A DNA stretch of 64,000 nucleotides from Acetobacterium sp965140355. Lineage in GTDB: Bacteria; Bacillota; Clostridia; Eubacteriales; Eubacteriaceae. Under the pieces are notes generated by a model. That model ran no database searches. It saw nothing but the letters and a program-made list of their open reading frames with translations, and was not told the origin of the DNA. Location: contig OZ223194.1 of assembly GCA_965140355.1 (NCBI GenBank), positions 496,001 to 560,000 of the forward strand, written 5' to 3'. Position numbers and translations under genes: made by a program. This document shows, in pieces, positions 1 through 8,816 of the stretch (its first letter is position 1; the number at the start of each line of letters is the position of its first letter).

Positions 1-1
1 G

Positions 2-2704
2 GCCATTGTTGACATGAATGGTCATGGCAAATATGTTATTAATGGCGGTGAATTTGACGTTGGCAGTGACCCCTGGTTTAAAGACGCCTATGCTGGTAAA
101 AATACCATTTCTGATGTTACAATCAGTAAAGTCACCAATAAACCCAGCGTTTTCGAAACCGTTCCGATAAAAAACAATGATCAAGTCGTTGGACTGCTTA
201 TTGGCCGGCGCGATCCTAACTTTTTGCAGGATGTTGTCTCGAATATGGGCGCCGAAGGCGACCGTGAATATGGCTTTATCATTGCGAATGACGGCATGAT
301 GATGGCCCATCCTAACGGCGAATTGATTCAATCAGAAACCAATATCTTTAAAGAAGATTCTTTTGTAAGTTTTGTTGCTTCGTATAATGAATTGGGAACA
401 AGCAAAACTGGTGTCGTCGATTATAATTACCTCGGCAAAGCAAAAATCGCTACTGCCGCACCAATCACCGATACCGACTGGACCCTTTTTTACACGATCT
501 ATGAAAGTGACTTAATGGCGCCAATCACTGATTTACGAAATATTACCTTCATCATTTCATTGGTTGTATTGGTACTTGGCGGCTTTTTTGGTTTTGCGAT
601 GTCCAACCAGATCGTCAAACCGATCATCAGAATAAAAAATGCTTTAGATCAACTTGCCCTTGGTGATGTCGAAATTACTGTCCCCGATATCCAAACCAAG
701 GATGAAGTCGCCGATTTAGTCGCCTCTTTCCGGACCATGATTACCAATCGGAAAGATCAGGCCGAAGTCGCCCAACGACTGGCGGAAGGGGATTTTTCAG
801 TTGAGATCATCCCGCAATCGGACAAAGATGTCCTTTCTCACTCAATGATTGCTGTCATCAAGCAGATGAACAAACTTTACGACGACATCGTTGAAATTGC
901 TGGCGAGGCTCGCGACGGTCATCTCGATTTTAGAGGCAACCCGGATTTGTATCCCGGTTCCTATAAAGATTTCATTACCGGTTTAAATTCAGTCATCGAT
1001 ACTTTTATTAACCCCATCAAGGTTTCTAACGAATATATGAAACAAATCGGTCAAGGTGAAATCCCAGCCAAAATAACCGGTTCTTATAAAGGTGATTTTA
1101 ACATTTTGAAAAACAATGTCAATGCCTGTATCGACGGTTTAGACGCCCTGGTTGAAGGTAACCGAATCCTGGGGAAAATGCGGTTAAATGATTTTAGCGA
1201 AAAAGTCGAAGCCGAATACTTAGGTATCTATGGTGAAATCGCCAATTCCATTAATGAAGTCCATTTCCGATTTGACCACATCGTTTCTATTGCTCATAAT
1301 ATTGCCAATGGTGATCTGTGTGATCTTCAGGATCTAAACACAATTGGTAAACGCAGCGAACAAGATACCTTAAACCCCAGTTTGATCAAAATGATTGAAA
1401 ATATCTCAATGTTAGTAGCTGAAACAGAATCGATGGCGCAAAAGGCTGTCAAGGGAGACCTCCGCAATCGTGGTGATGCTGACAAATTCAAGGGCGAATT
1501 CGCCAACGTCGTTTCTGGCATCAACCAGACCCTTGACGCTATCCTAGCACCACTCGTGGAAGCTTCTGCCGTGCTTGGTGAATTATCAGCTGGTAATCTC
1601 GGCACTTCAATGCAAGGAAATTATCAGGGTGATAACGCCAAAATTAAAAACGATTTAAATCAGACCATTACCTTCCTTAAACGTTATGTGGATGAAATAA
1701 CGGTCACTCTGGAAGCATTAGGGCAGGGAAATCTCAACCAGAATATTACCAGCGATTATCAGGGCGATTTTTTAGCCATCAAGATCGCTTTAAATGACAT
1801 CACCACTAATTTAAGTTCGACCATGTCTGATATTGATATTGCTGCTGGTCAGGTTGAAATTGGTGCCCATCAAATATCTGATGGTGGTCAAGCTTTATCT
1901 CAAGGAACAACCGAACAAGCCAGTGCCATTCAAGAATTAACTGCTTCGATCGAAGAAGTCGCCAGCGAAACCAAAAAAAATGCCGTTAGTGCCAATGAAG
2001 CTAAAGATGTTGCTATTAAAGTACGTAACAGTGCTCAAACTAGCAACAATGAAATGAGCAAAATGGTTAATGCAATGGTCGATATTAATGATTCATCCAA
2101 TAATATTTCCAAAATTATTAAAGTCATCGACGACATTGCTTTCCAGACCAACATCTTAGCCTTAAATGCTGCTGTTGAAGCTGCAAGAGCCGGTCAACAA
2201 GGCAAAGGTTTTGCGGTAGTCGCCGAAGAAGTACGCAATCTCGCTGCCCGCAGTGCCGAAGCAGCCAAAGAAACAACGGCTCTCATTGAAGGTTCCATTG
2301 AGAAGGTTTCGGTCGGCTCTAAAATTGCTGATGAAACCGCCGAAAGTTTAAACGAAATTCTAATTCAAATTGAAAAAGTCACCAATTTGGTCGGTAATAT
2401 TGCCCAGGCATCCAATGATCAAGCTACTGAAATCGCCCAAATTAGTCAGGGTATTGAACAGGTTTCCGAAGTGGTTCAAACCAACTCAGCAACCGCAGAA
2501 GAAAGTGCCGCCGCCAGTGAAGAGCTTTCCGGTCAAGCGGAACTGCTGAAACAAATGGTTGGTGCCTTCACATTAAAAAACCTTGACAGCTTAAAGCGAT
2601 CTGAATCACCCAAAATAGAATCCAACGTTCCCCAAAAACATCATGAAGCCCCCATTTCTGTCCCACAAATTCGCTTTGACGATTTTGAAGACGATAAATA
2701 CTAA
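2..2704 (+). CDS. Methyl-accepting chemotaxis protein, 5'-truncated by window edge (MCP1)
   Basis: This is a membrane chemoreceptor that senses an extracellular ligand and controls CheA through its cytoplasmic hairpin. The reading frame is open to the first bases. The second receptor (3423-6476) has about 120 residues before the matching point, so the true start and first membrane helix lie upstream of the window. Visible in order are the distal part of a dCache-like sensor domain, a membrane helix (nucleotides about 540-605), a HAMP domain, several HAMP-like repeats (recurring IGQGEIP and GDLRNRG modules) and an MCP signalling domain with the tip motif FQTNILALNAAVEAARAG. It ends in a tail, PQIRFDDFEDDKY, shared with the other three receptors here. 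It is a close paralogue of the next receptor, and long stretches of the signalling domain are nearly identical at DNA level. The class is certain; the ligand is unknown. Confidence 0.95.
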   Translation, partial: AIVDMNGHGKYVINGGEFDVGSDPWFKDAYAGKNTISDVTISKVTNKPSVFETVPIKNNDQVVGLLIGRRDPNFLQDVVSNMGAEGDREYGFIIANDGMMMAHPNGELIQSETNIFKEDSFVSFVASYNELGTSKTGVVDYNYLGKAKIATAAPITDTDWTLFYTIYESDLMAPITDLRNITFIISLVVLVLGGFFGFAMSNQIVKPIIRIKNALDQLALGDVEITVPDIQTKDEVADLVASFRTMITNRKDQAEVAQRLAEGDFSVEIIPQSDKDVLSHSMIAVIKQMNKLYDDIVEIAGEARDGHLDFRGNPDLYPGSYKDFITGLNSVIDTFINPIKVSNEYMKQIGQGEIPAKITGSYKGDFNILKNNVNACIDGLDALVEGNRILGKMRLNDFSEKVEAEYLGIYGEIANSINEVHFRFDHIVSIAHNIANGDLCDLQDLNTIGKRSEQDTLNPSLIKMIENISMLVAETESMAQKAVKGDLRNRGDADKFKGEFANVVSGINQTLDAILAPLVEASAVLGELSAGNLGTSMQGNYQGDNAKIKNDLNQTITFLKRYVDEITVTLEALGQGNLNQNITSDYQGDFLAIKIALNDITTNLSSTMSDIDIAAGQVEIGAHQISDGGQALSQGTTEQASAIQELTASIEEVASETKKNAVSANEAKDVAIKVRNSAQTSNNEMSKMVNAMVDINDSSNNISKIIKVIDDIAFQTNILALNAAVEAARAGQQGKGFAVVAEEVRNLAARSAEAAKETTALIEGSIEKVSVGSKIADETAESLNEILIQIEKVTNLVGNIAQASNDQATEIAQISQGIEQVSEVVQTNSATAEESAAASEELSGQAELLKQMVGAFTLKNLDSLKRSESPKIESNVPQKHHEAPISVPQIRFDDFEDDKY

Positions 2705-2715
2705 ATAATTAAACA

Positions 2716-2765
2716 AAAACTGCCCACCGGTTTAGCGTTAAAAACGCAAACCGGTGGGCAGTTTT
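2716..2765 (+). terminator. Rho-independent terminator after MCP1
   Basis: An 18-bp stem (AAAACTGCCCACCGGTTT pairing with its complement) closes a 14-base loop, is GC-rich in the middle, and begins 12 bases after the MCP1 stop codon. The A-rich left arm and T-rich right arm make it potentially bidirectional. It resembles the terminator after MCP2. Confidence 0.9.
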
Positions 2766-2972
2766 AGTTTATTTCAAACTAAACCAAAATCATCATTTTC
2801 AACACAAACTTAATTAGTCTTTAGTAATTACATCCTGTGCAAACTTCAATAAATTCTAATAAAAATAAAGACAATCTGCATAACATCCCCTAAAACAGTT
2901 AAAATCGCTTTGACATAGGCACTGCTTCAATCTCTGTTTATAATTTTACCTGTTAATTAGTATTACATTCCC

Positions 2973-3001
2973 TTGACACATGGAAATACCCGACGTATAA
3001 T
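2973..3001 (+). promoter_or_regulatory. Consensus sigma-A promoter far upstream of MCP2
   Basis: TTGACA (2973-2978), a 17-bp spacer and TATAAT (2996-3001) match the housekeeping consensus exactly. Initiation near 3008 would give MCP2 (start 3423) a leader of about 415 bases. I see no other gene on the + strand between them. Confidence 0.7.
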
Positions 3002-3007
3002 GAAAAT

Positions 3008-3422
3008 ATATTTAAGCAAATAATTATATATTTAAACTTATGGCAATATTGTGTCAATAATCGCCTGATTTCATCATGCACATGACCTAAATACAGCCTC
3101 TCAAGTTTACTTTTCAATAAAACTACTGTGTTTAAATAATTATCGAAGCTTTCATAAAATTGCACTCCCAATTTCTTCAAATGTTTATGCATCCATTACC
3201 CGTAATAGTTATTTTATCATGATTACTATTATTCTAAAGGCTACATCTATTAAGGTCAAAGTATTACAACTTCATTGTAACACTACATATTAACCAACCA
3301 TCTAAATTAATATTATTTACTAATTAATATATTTCACAAAACATTGCTATACCATATAGTAAGTTTTTGTGTCCCTGATGTTTAAGTTCAATTATCGATC
3401 AAAATGAAAAGAGGTATATAAA
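3008..3422 (+). other. Long AT-rich untranslated leader of MCP2
   Basis: No convincing gene is present between the promoter at 2973-3001 and the MCP2 start. I found no c-di-GMP or other riboswitch consensus by eye. A small hairpin (TATTACAA...TTGTAA, about 3261-3282) is the only local structure noted. The last bases hold the MCP2 ribosome binding site, AAGAGG, at 3411-3416. Confidence 0.4.
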
Positions 3423-6400
3423 ATGAACAAAAACGAACAAGCCACCCCTGGTAGTTCTACAATCACTACAAGTCAACCTAAATTTGGCTTGGCAAAAAAG
3501 CTGACCTTATTTGTCATTATCGGTTTTGCACTGGTTGTGCTTACTTTAGGGATAATCTCAGTTAACATCGGCGCCAAGGCCGTTCTTAATCAAGCCCGTA
3601 CTGATATGGCCGACTATGCTATCTCAAGTAGTAAACAAGTTGAGGCAGTCATCTCTGGAAATCTTTCAACGCTTAATGAAGTCGCAATGGGCAGCTCTGT
3701 CGCTTCGATGAATTGGACTACTCAGGTTGCAACCCTCACGGACAACGTTAAGCGTTTAGGTTATGAGGATATGGCCATCATTGATATGAATGGTCATGGC
3801 AAATATGTCCTGAGTGGCAGTGAATTTAATATTGACGATTCATCCTGGTTTAAAGACGCTTATAACGGTCAAAATACTGTTTCTGATATTCGCTTAAGTA
3901 AAGTTACGAATAAAACGAATTTTTATGAAATCGCCCCGATAAAACATAATGATGTGGTCGTTGGACTGCTTATTGGTAGACGTGATTCTACCTTTATGCA
4001 GGATGTTGTTTCAAATATGGGTGCCGAGGGAGACCGCGAATACGGCTTTATCATTGCCAGCAATGGCATTATGATGGCGCATCCTAACGGGGAACTGATT
4101 AAATCGGAAACCAATATTTTTAATACCGATTCCTTTGGGAGCTTTGCGGCTTCGTATAATGAATTGGGTGAGACAAAAACTGGTGTCATCACTTATGATT
4201 ACCTTGGCAAAGTAAAAATCGCCAGCGCCGCACCGATCACCGGTACCGACTGGACCCTTTTTTACACTGTTTATGAAAGCGACTTGATGACACCAATCAC
4301 CGATTTGCGAAACATTACCCTCATCATTTCGCTGATTGTCCTGGCTCTTGGCGGTTTCATTGGTTTTGTGATGTCCAACCGGATTGTCAGACCCATCGTT
4401 AAAATAAAAAATGCTTTAGATCAACTTGCGCTTGGTGATGTCGAAATTAGTGTCCCCGATATCCAAACCAAGGATGAAGTCGCTGATTTAGTTACCTCTT
4501 TCCGGATCATGGTTATCAATCGGAAAGATCAAGCCGACGTTGCTCAACGTCTGGCAGAAGGCGATTTTTCAATTGAAATCATCCCACAATCGGACAAAGA
4601 TGTTCTTTCTTACTCGATGATTGCGGTCATCAAACAGATGAACAAACTTTACGACGGCATCGCTGAAATTGCTACCGAGGCCCGTGAAGGCCAGTTGGAT
4701 TTCCGAGGCAACCCTGATTTGTATCCCGGTTCCTATAAAGACTTTATTACTGGCTTAAATTCGGTCATTGACACTTTTATCAGCCCGATCAAGGTTTCTA
4801 ACGCATATATAAAACAAATTGGTCAAGGTGAAATTCCACCTAAAATAACCGATTCTTATAGCGGTGATTTTAATGAACTAAAAAATAATATCAATGCCTG
4901 CATCGACGGTTTAGACGCCCTGGTTGAAGGCAACCGGATCCTGGGGAAAATGCGTCTGAATGATTATAGTGAAAAAATCGAAACCGAATACTTAGGGATC
5001 TATGGCGAAATTTCGCATTCCATTAACGACGTCCATTCCCGCCTGGTCCGTGTTGTCGAAGTTGCTCATAATATAGCCATTGGCGATATGCGCGACTTAG
5101 ATATCCTAACCGCTATCGGAAAGCGCAGTGAACAAGATACCTTGGTTCCAAGTCTTATCAAAATGATCGAAAATATTGTGCTATTGGTAAGCGAAACTGA
5201 ATCGATGGCACAAAAAGCCATTGAAGGAGACCTCCGCAACCGTGGTGATGCTGACAAATTCAAGGGCGAATACGCCAACGTCATTTCTGGCATCAATCAG
5301 ACCCTTGATGCCATCCTGGCCCCGATCATGGAAGCTTCTGCTGTGCTCGGCGAACTATCCGTCGGTAATCTTGCCACTGCGATGCAAGGAGACTATCAGG
5401 GTGATCATGCCAAAGTCAAAACTGACTTAAATTTGACCATTACCTTCCTTAAACGTTATGTTGATGAAATAACGGTCACGTTGGAATCATTGGGACAGGG
5501 AAATCTCAACCAAGAAATCACCAGTGATTATCAGGGCGATTTCTTAGCCATTAAGATTGCCTTAAACGGAATTACCAATAATTTAAGTTCAACCATGTCT
5601 GATATTGATCTCGCTGCCAGTCAAGTCGAAGTTGGTGCTCAGCAAATATCTGATGGCGGTCAGGCCTTATCTCAGGGAACAACCGAGCAAGCCAGTGCGA
5701 TCCAACAATTAACTGCTTCAATCGAAGAAGTCGCCAGCGAAACCAAAAAAAATGCCGTCAATGCCAATGAAGCCAAAGATGTCACTATTAAAGTCCGTAA
5801 CAGCGCTCAAAATAGTAACAACGAAATGGGTAAAATGGTTCACGCGATGGTCGACATTAATGATGCATCCAATAATATTTCCAAAATTATTAAAGTCATC
5901 GACGACATTGCTTTCCAGACCAACATCTTAGCCTTAAATGCTGCGGTTGAAGCCGCAAGGGCCGGTCAACAGGGCAAAGGTTTTGCGGTGGTTGCCGAAG
6001 AAGTCCGTAGTCTGGCTGCCCGCAGTGCCGAAGCGGCCAAAGAAACAACGGCTCTCATTGAAGGTTCCATTGAGAAGGTTTCAGTCGGCTCTAAAATTGC
6101 TGACGAAACTGCTGAAAGCTTAAATGAGATTTTAACGCAAATTGAAAAAGTCAACAATCTGGTTGGTAATATTGCTCAGGCATCCAATGATCAGGCTACT
6201 GAAATCGCCCAAATTAGTCAGGGTATTGAACAGGTTTCCGAAGTGGTTCAAACCAATTCGGCAACTGCAGAAGAAAGTGCTGCCGCCAGTGAAGAGCTTT
6301 CCGGTCAAGCGGAACTGCTGAAACAAATGGTTGGCACCTTCACCTTAAAAAACCTTGACAGTCCAAAGCTATCTGAATCACCACAAATAGCACCCAACGT

Positions 6401-6476
6401 TCAAAAAAAACATCCTGAAAATCCAATTTCTGTTCCTCAAATTCGCCTGGACGATTCTGAAACAGATAAATACTAA
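3423..6476 (+). CDS. Methyl-accepting chemotaxis protein, dCache plus poly-HAMP type (MCP2)
   Basis: This is a complete 1017-residue chemoreceptor. It has a short N-terminal tail, a first membrane helix (about residues 27-48), an extracellular dCache-like sensor domain (about 50-295), a second helix (about 297-318), HAMP (about 317-369), roughly 300 residues of HAMP-like repeats and an MCP signalling domain whose hairpin tip FQTNILALNAAVEAARAG lies near residues 830-848. The ATG follows AAGAGG with 6 bases between. The receptor is unusually long because of the repeated HAMP-like modules between HAMP and the signalling domain. It ends with PQIRLDDSETDKY. It is a paralogue of MCP1, most divergent in the sensor domain and most alike in the signalling domain, which suggests duplication followed by ligand divergence or gene conversion. 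Confidence 0.97.
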   Translation: MNKNEQATPGSSTITTSQPKFGLAKKLTLFVIIGFALVVLTLGIISVNIGAKAVLNQARTDMADYAISSSKQVEAVISGNLSTLNEVAMGSSVASMNWTTQVATLTDNVKRLGYEDMAIIDMNGHGKYVLSGSEFNIDDSSWFKDAYNGQNTVSDIRLSKVTNKTNFYEIAPIKHNDVVVGLLIGRRDSTFMQDVVSNMGAEGDREYGFIIASNGIMMAHPNGELIKSETNIFNTDSFGSFAASYNELGETKTGVITYDYLGKVKIASAAPITGTDWTLFYTVYESDLMTPITDLRNITLIISLIVLALGGFIGFVMSNRIVRPIVKIKNALDQLALGDVEISVPDIQTKDEVADLVTSFRIMVINRKDQADVAQRLAEGDFSIEIIPQSDKDVLSYSMIAVIKQMNKLYDGIAEIATEAREGQLDFRGNPDLYPGSYKDFITGLNSVIDTFISPIKVSNAYIKQIGQGEIPPKITDSYSGDFNELKNNINACIDGLDALVEGNRILGKMRLNDYSEKIETEYLGIYGEISHSINDVHSRLVRVVEVAHNIAIGDMRDLDILTAIGKRSEQDTLVPSLIKMIENIVLLVSETESMAQKAIEGDLRNRGDADKFKGEYANVISGINQTLDAILAPIMEASAVLGELSVGNLATAMQGDYQGDHAKVKTDLNLTITFLKRYVDEITVTLESLGQGNLNQEITSDYQGDFLAIKIALNGITNNLSSTMSDIDLAASQVEVGAQQISDGGQALSQGTTEQASAIQQLTASIEEVASETKKNAVNANEAKDVTIKVRNSAQNSNNEMGKMVHAMVDINDASNNISKIIKVIDDIAFQTNILALNAAVEAARAGQQGKGFAVVAEEVRSLAARSAEAAKETTALIEGSIEKVSVGSKIADETAESLNEILTQIEKVNNLVGNIAQASNDQATEIAQISQGIEQVSEVVQTNSATAEESAAASEELSGQAELLKQMVGTFTLKNLDSPKLSESPQIAPNVQKKHPENPISVPQIRLDDSETDKY

Positions 6477-6486
6477 ACGATCAGAC

Positions 6487-6535
6487 AAAACTGCCCGCAG
6501 GTTGCGTATTTAACGCCAAACCTGCGGGCAGTTTT
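6487..6535 (+). terminator. Rho-independent terminator after MCP2
   Basis: There is a perfect 17-bp stem (AAAACTGCCCGCAGGTT and its complement, 6519-6535) around a 15-base loop, 10 bases after the stop. It is homologous to the terminator after MCP1, but the inner stem bases differ on both arms so that pairing is kept. Confidence 0.92.
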
Positions 6536-6674
6536 AGTTTGTCCTAAACGGAGTCTACTAGTCAAGATATCTTCTCGCCGATCAACGAAAAAAGTGATTC
6601 TCAGCACTGTCGTAATTAGTTTTTCTGCATGCGCTAAAAACTTTATATCCTAATTTATTAAGTCACGCGCTTCT

Positions 6675-7589
6675 TTACTTATAAAAAAACTTTTCCAGTC
6701 TAAACATCCGCACTAATTTATCTCCATCCGTCAGGTTTACGAACGACCCTAATAAAATAAAGATCAGTCCCACCCCAATATTAACCGTGATGGATTCTCC
6801 TAAAATAACTAATGCAATAACCGGTGCGACCATCGGTTTGATAAAAAAAGCCACTGAAGCCATCGATGGGCCTGCAATTTCTACTGTTTTCAAATAAAAA
6901 TAATAGCCAATTCCGGTAACACAAACCCCCAAATAAAACAATAACGATGCAGACTGGAGATTAACGCCCGCTAAAATCGGTGTCCCACTAAAAAGCAGGA
7001 CTAAAAACAATACCGCCGATCCCATTAGAAAACTGAAACTGTTCTGAGCTACACCACCTATTTTGGCAATCCGCTTCTTTCCTAAAGCCGTATACAGGCC
7101 AAAAGAAACCGCTGCTAATAAAGTCATTAATAAAAATAAGATATTATTATCACCCGACATCAGTTTTTGGGGGTCCATCACAATAATTAACCCAACGATA
7201 CTAATCGAAAGCGCGATCGCTTTTTTTTTCGTGAATTTTTCATGGACGATATAATGCGCAAATACCATCGTGAAAACCGGATTAATTGAAAAAATCAATG
7301 CCGCTAAACTGGCATTAATCCCCATTAAACCAATTTGAAAAAGCACCATACTAAAACAGATACAAATAAATCCCAAAACAAACAGATATCCCCAATCGCC
7401 TTTAGTCAGCTTGATCTGCTTTTTCTTGAGATCACTGATAGCAAAAGGAAAAAGAAAAAGGCCGCCGATTAAAAAGCGGATAAACGTCAATTGGATTGGA
7501 TTAAATGTTGCGCCGCCAATTTTAAGGGCAACTTCCATCGAGCCAAAAAGAATTCCGGTTAAAAAAACATAAACATATACTTTTTTCAC
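6675..7589 (-). CDS. EamA/DMT-family membrane transporter
   Basis: This 304-residue, very hydrophobic protein has about ten membrane helices arranged as two EamA repeats, the architecture of drug/metabolite exporters of the DMT superfamily. The first repeat contains the conserved early segment around FGSMEVALKIGG, and the second ends near GLIFILLGSFVNL. The substrate cannot be read from sequence. It starts 14 bases after the stop codon of the NUDIX gene on the same strand, so the two are probably one transcript. Confidence 0.9.
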   Translation of the reverse strand: MKKVYVYVFLTGILFGSMEVALKIGGATFNPIQLTFIRFLIGGLFLFPFAISDLKKKQIKLTKGDWGYLFVLGFICICFSMVLFQIGLMGINASLAALIFSINPVFTMVFAHYIVHEKFTKKKAIALSISIVGLIIVMDPQKLMSGDNNILFLLMTLLAAVSFGLYTALGKKRIAKIGGVAQNSFSFLMGSAVLFLVLLFSGTPILAGVNLQSASLLFYLGVCVTGIGYYFYLKTVEIAGPSMASVAFFIKPMVAPVIALVILGESITVNIGVGLIFILLGSFVNLTDGDKLVRMFRLEKFFYK

Positions 7590-7603
7590 TTATTGCCTCA
7601 TTT

Positions 7604-8224
7604 CTAAAAGTCTTTAAGCAACTGATATGCGTCGATTAATCCAACCGTCGATTCAACAATAGCGGCGGTCATCCCCCAGATCACCACTTCTTCATAATTA
7701 TAGAAATTAATGGTATAGGTTCCCACCGACCACGGATAATTCTTCCCGCCGGGAATACTCTCATAAGGAAAATCATTGGGCTGCTCATAAATTAACTGAT
7801 TAACATATTTTTGGGGTTGATTTTCCTGAAAAAAGCGTACCGGTACGGTGAATACATCACTGACTTCCTGATGACTGAACCGATAATTATAATCCCGAAG
7901 TTTCGCAATAAAAGGATAAATGATCATGTTATATGGCGATATATAAATATCTCCCGGACCTATTATTTCGACCTGCTCCTGTTTTACCAGCAATTCCTCC
8001 ATCGTTTCGCGGATTGCCCCCTCAACCGGTTTTTCATTCGCCTCCAGCCTTCCACCCGGAAAACAAATCTCTCCCGGTTGTCGATTAAGCATTTCCGATC
8101 TTTTTTCAAAAAGTAATGCTGGTCCTTTAACAGTTTCCACCAAAATAGCCAGTACAGCGTACTGGCCATAATTTCTTTCCCCAATCATTCCTGGGCGTCG
8201 CTTAAAAAAATCATCTCGATCCAA
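7604..8224 (-). CDS. NUDIX hydrolase, CoA-pyrophosphatase-like
   Basis: This 206-residue protein has a NUDIX box at about residues 58-80 (G-x5-E-x7-RE-x2-EE, seen as GRLEANE followed by RETMEELLV). It is preceded by LNRQPGEICFPGG, which resembles the motif that marks the NudL/NUDT7 CoA-diphosphatase subfamily. The likely reaction is hydrolysis of a nucleoside-diphosphate derivative such as CoA, using a divalent metal held by the box glutamates. The start is TTG at 8224, preceded by GAGGTGG with about 7 bases between; no ATG gives a full domain. It is the first gene of a pair with the DMT transporter. The subfamily call is weaker than the family call. Confidence 0.85.
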   Translation of the reverse strand: MDRDDFFKRRPGMIGERNYGQYAVLAILVETVKGPALLFEKRSEMLNRQPGEICFPGGRLEANEKPVEGAIRETMEELLVKQEQVEIIGPGDIYISPYNMIIYPFIAKLRDYNYRFSHQEVSDVFTVPVRFFQENQPQKYVNQLIYEQPNDFPYESIPGGKNYPWSVGTYTINFYNYEEVVIWGMTAAIVESTVGLIDAYQLLKDF

Positions 8225-8382
8225 TATAGTCCACCTCTACTTGTCCTCTGAACAACAACTAATACTTACGTACTCTCGCTATTTCTGTTCGATTGCAGTT
8301 TTTATGTTATTTTATCATAAAATGCAATTATTTGAAAACGTCGTAAAAATTAATTTCACTTTCTTTAAAATTCAAAATTTAC

Positions 8383-8411
8383 TTGTATTACCTATATGTT
8401 CTAGGTATAAT
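8383..8411 (+). promoter_or_regulatory. Promoter of the PadR/membrane protein operon
   Basis: TTGTAT (8383-8388), a 17-bp spacer and TATAAT (8406-8411) lie about 40 bases before the PadR start. The -10 is inside the first copy of a 12-bp direct repeat (see 8401-8442). Confidence 0.75.
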
Positions 8412-8442
8412 GTTCTTAAGCCTAACAGATCTAGGTATAATG
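8401..8442 (+). promoter_or_regulatory. 12-bp direct repeat over the PadR promoter, putative operator
   Basis: CTAGGTATAATG occurs at 8401-8412 and again at 8431-8442, exactly 30 bp (about three helical turns) apart. One copy covers the -10 box and the other reaches the ribosome binding site. PadR regulators often control their own promoter, so this is a reasonable autoregulation site. The second copy also has a -35-like TTCTTA 17 bp upstream, but a transcript from it would lack the ribosome binding site. Confidence 0.45.
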
Positions 8443-8453
8443 GAGGTTACTTG

Positions 8454-8816
8454 ATGAATGTCTCAAAGGATTTAATTGCAGCCTCGGCTACGCCCTTTAT
8501 TTTATCTATCTTAAAAGAAGATGATAATTATGGTTATGCCATTATCAAGAAGGTAAAAGAATTAAGCCATGACGAACTCGTCTGGTCTGAAGGAATGCTC
8601 TACCCTGTACTCCATCGACTTGAAGAAAAAAACTTCATTGAGTCTTATTGGAATACATCTGACGGCAGCCGCAAAAGAAAATATTATCGAATTAAAGAAG
8701 CCGGTCTGGTTGAACTCGAAGTGCAAATAAAACAATGGCAGCTTATTCACACAGCCCTTTCAAAAACCTGGCACAAAATTATAACTATCAGGAGGAATCG
8801 ATTATGTTTGACTTAA
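8454..8816 (+). CDS. PadR-family transcriptional regulator
   Basis: This is a 120-residue winged-helix regulator. The N-terminal half carries the PadR signature: FILSILKEDDNYGYAIIKK, then EGMLYPVLHRLEEKNFI and the basic wing GSRKRKYYRI. The open frame extends 71 codons upstream, but the start at 8454 is chosen because GGAGG (8442-8446) lies 7 bases before it and because the family begins here. The gene overlaps the next by 13 bases, so translation is probably coupled. PadR proteins usually repress the adjacent membrane protein gene in response to a small molecule or envelope stress; the signal here is unknown. Confidence 0.92.
   Translation: MNVSKDLIAASATPFILSILKEDDNYGYAIIKKVKELSHDELVWSEGMLYPVLHRLEEKNFIESYWNTSDGSRKRKYYRIKEAGLVELEVQIKQWQLIHTALSKTWHKIITIRRNRLCLT

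Noticed and set aside
2953..3192. 79-codon open frame on the minus strand before MCP2
   Set aside because: Weak ribosome binding site, AT-driven composition, no recognised family, and it overlaps a perfect promoter on the other strand.
3008..3422. Riboswitch in the MCP2 leader
   Set aside because: No conserved GEMM or other aptamer core recognised by eye; a covariance search would be needed to support one.
8413..8441. Second promoter (TTCTTA-17-TATAAT) in front of padR
   Set aside because: Its transcript would begin after the ribosome binding site; more likely the -10 match is part of the repeated operator motif.
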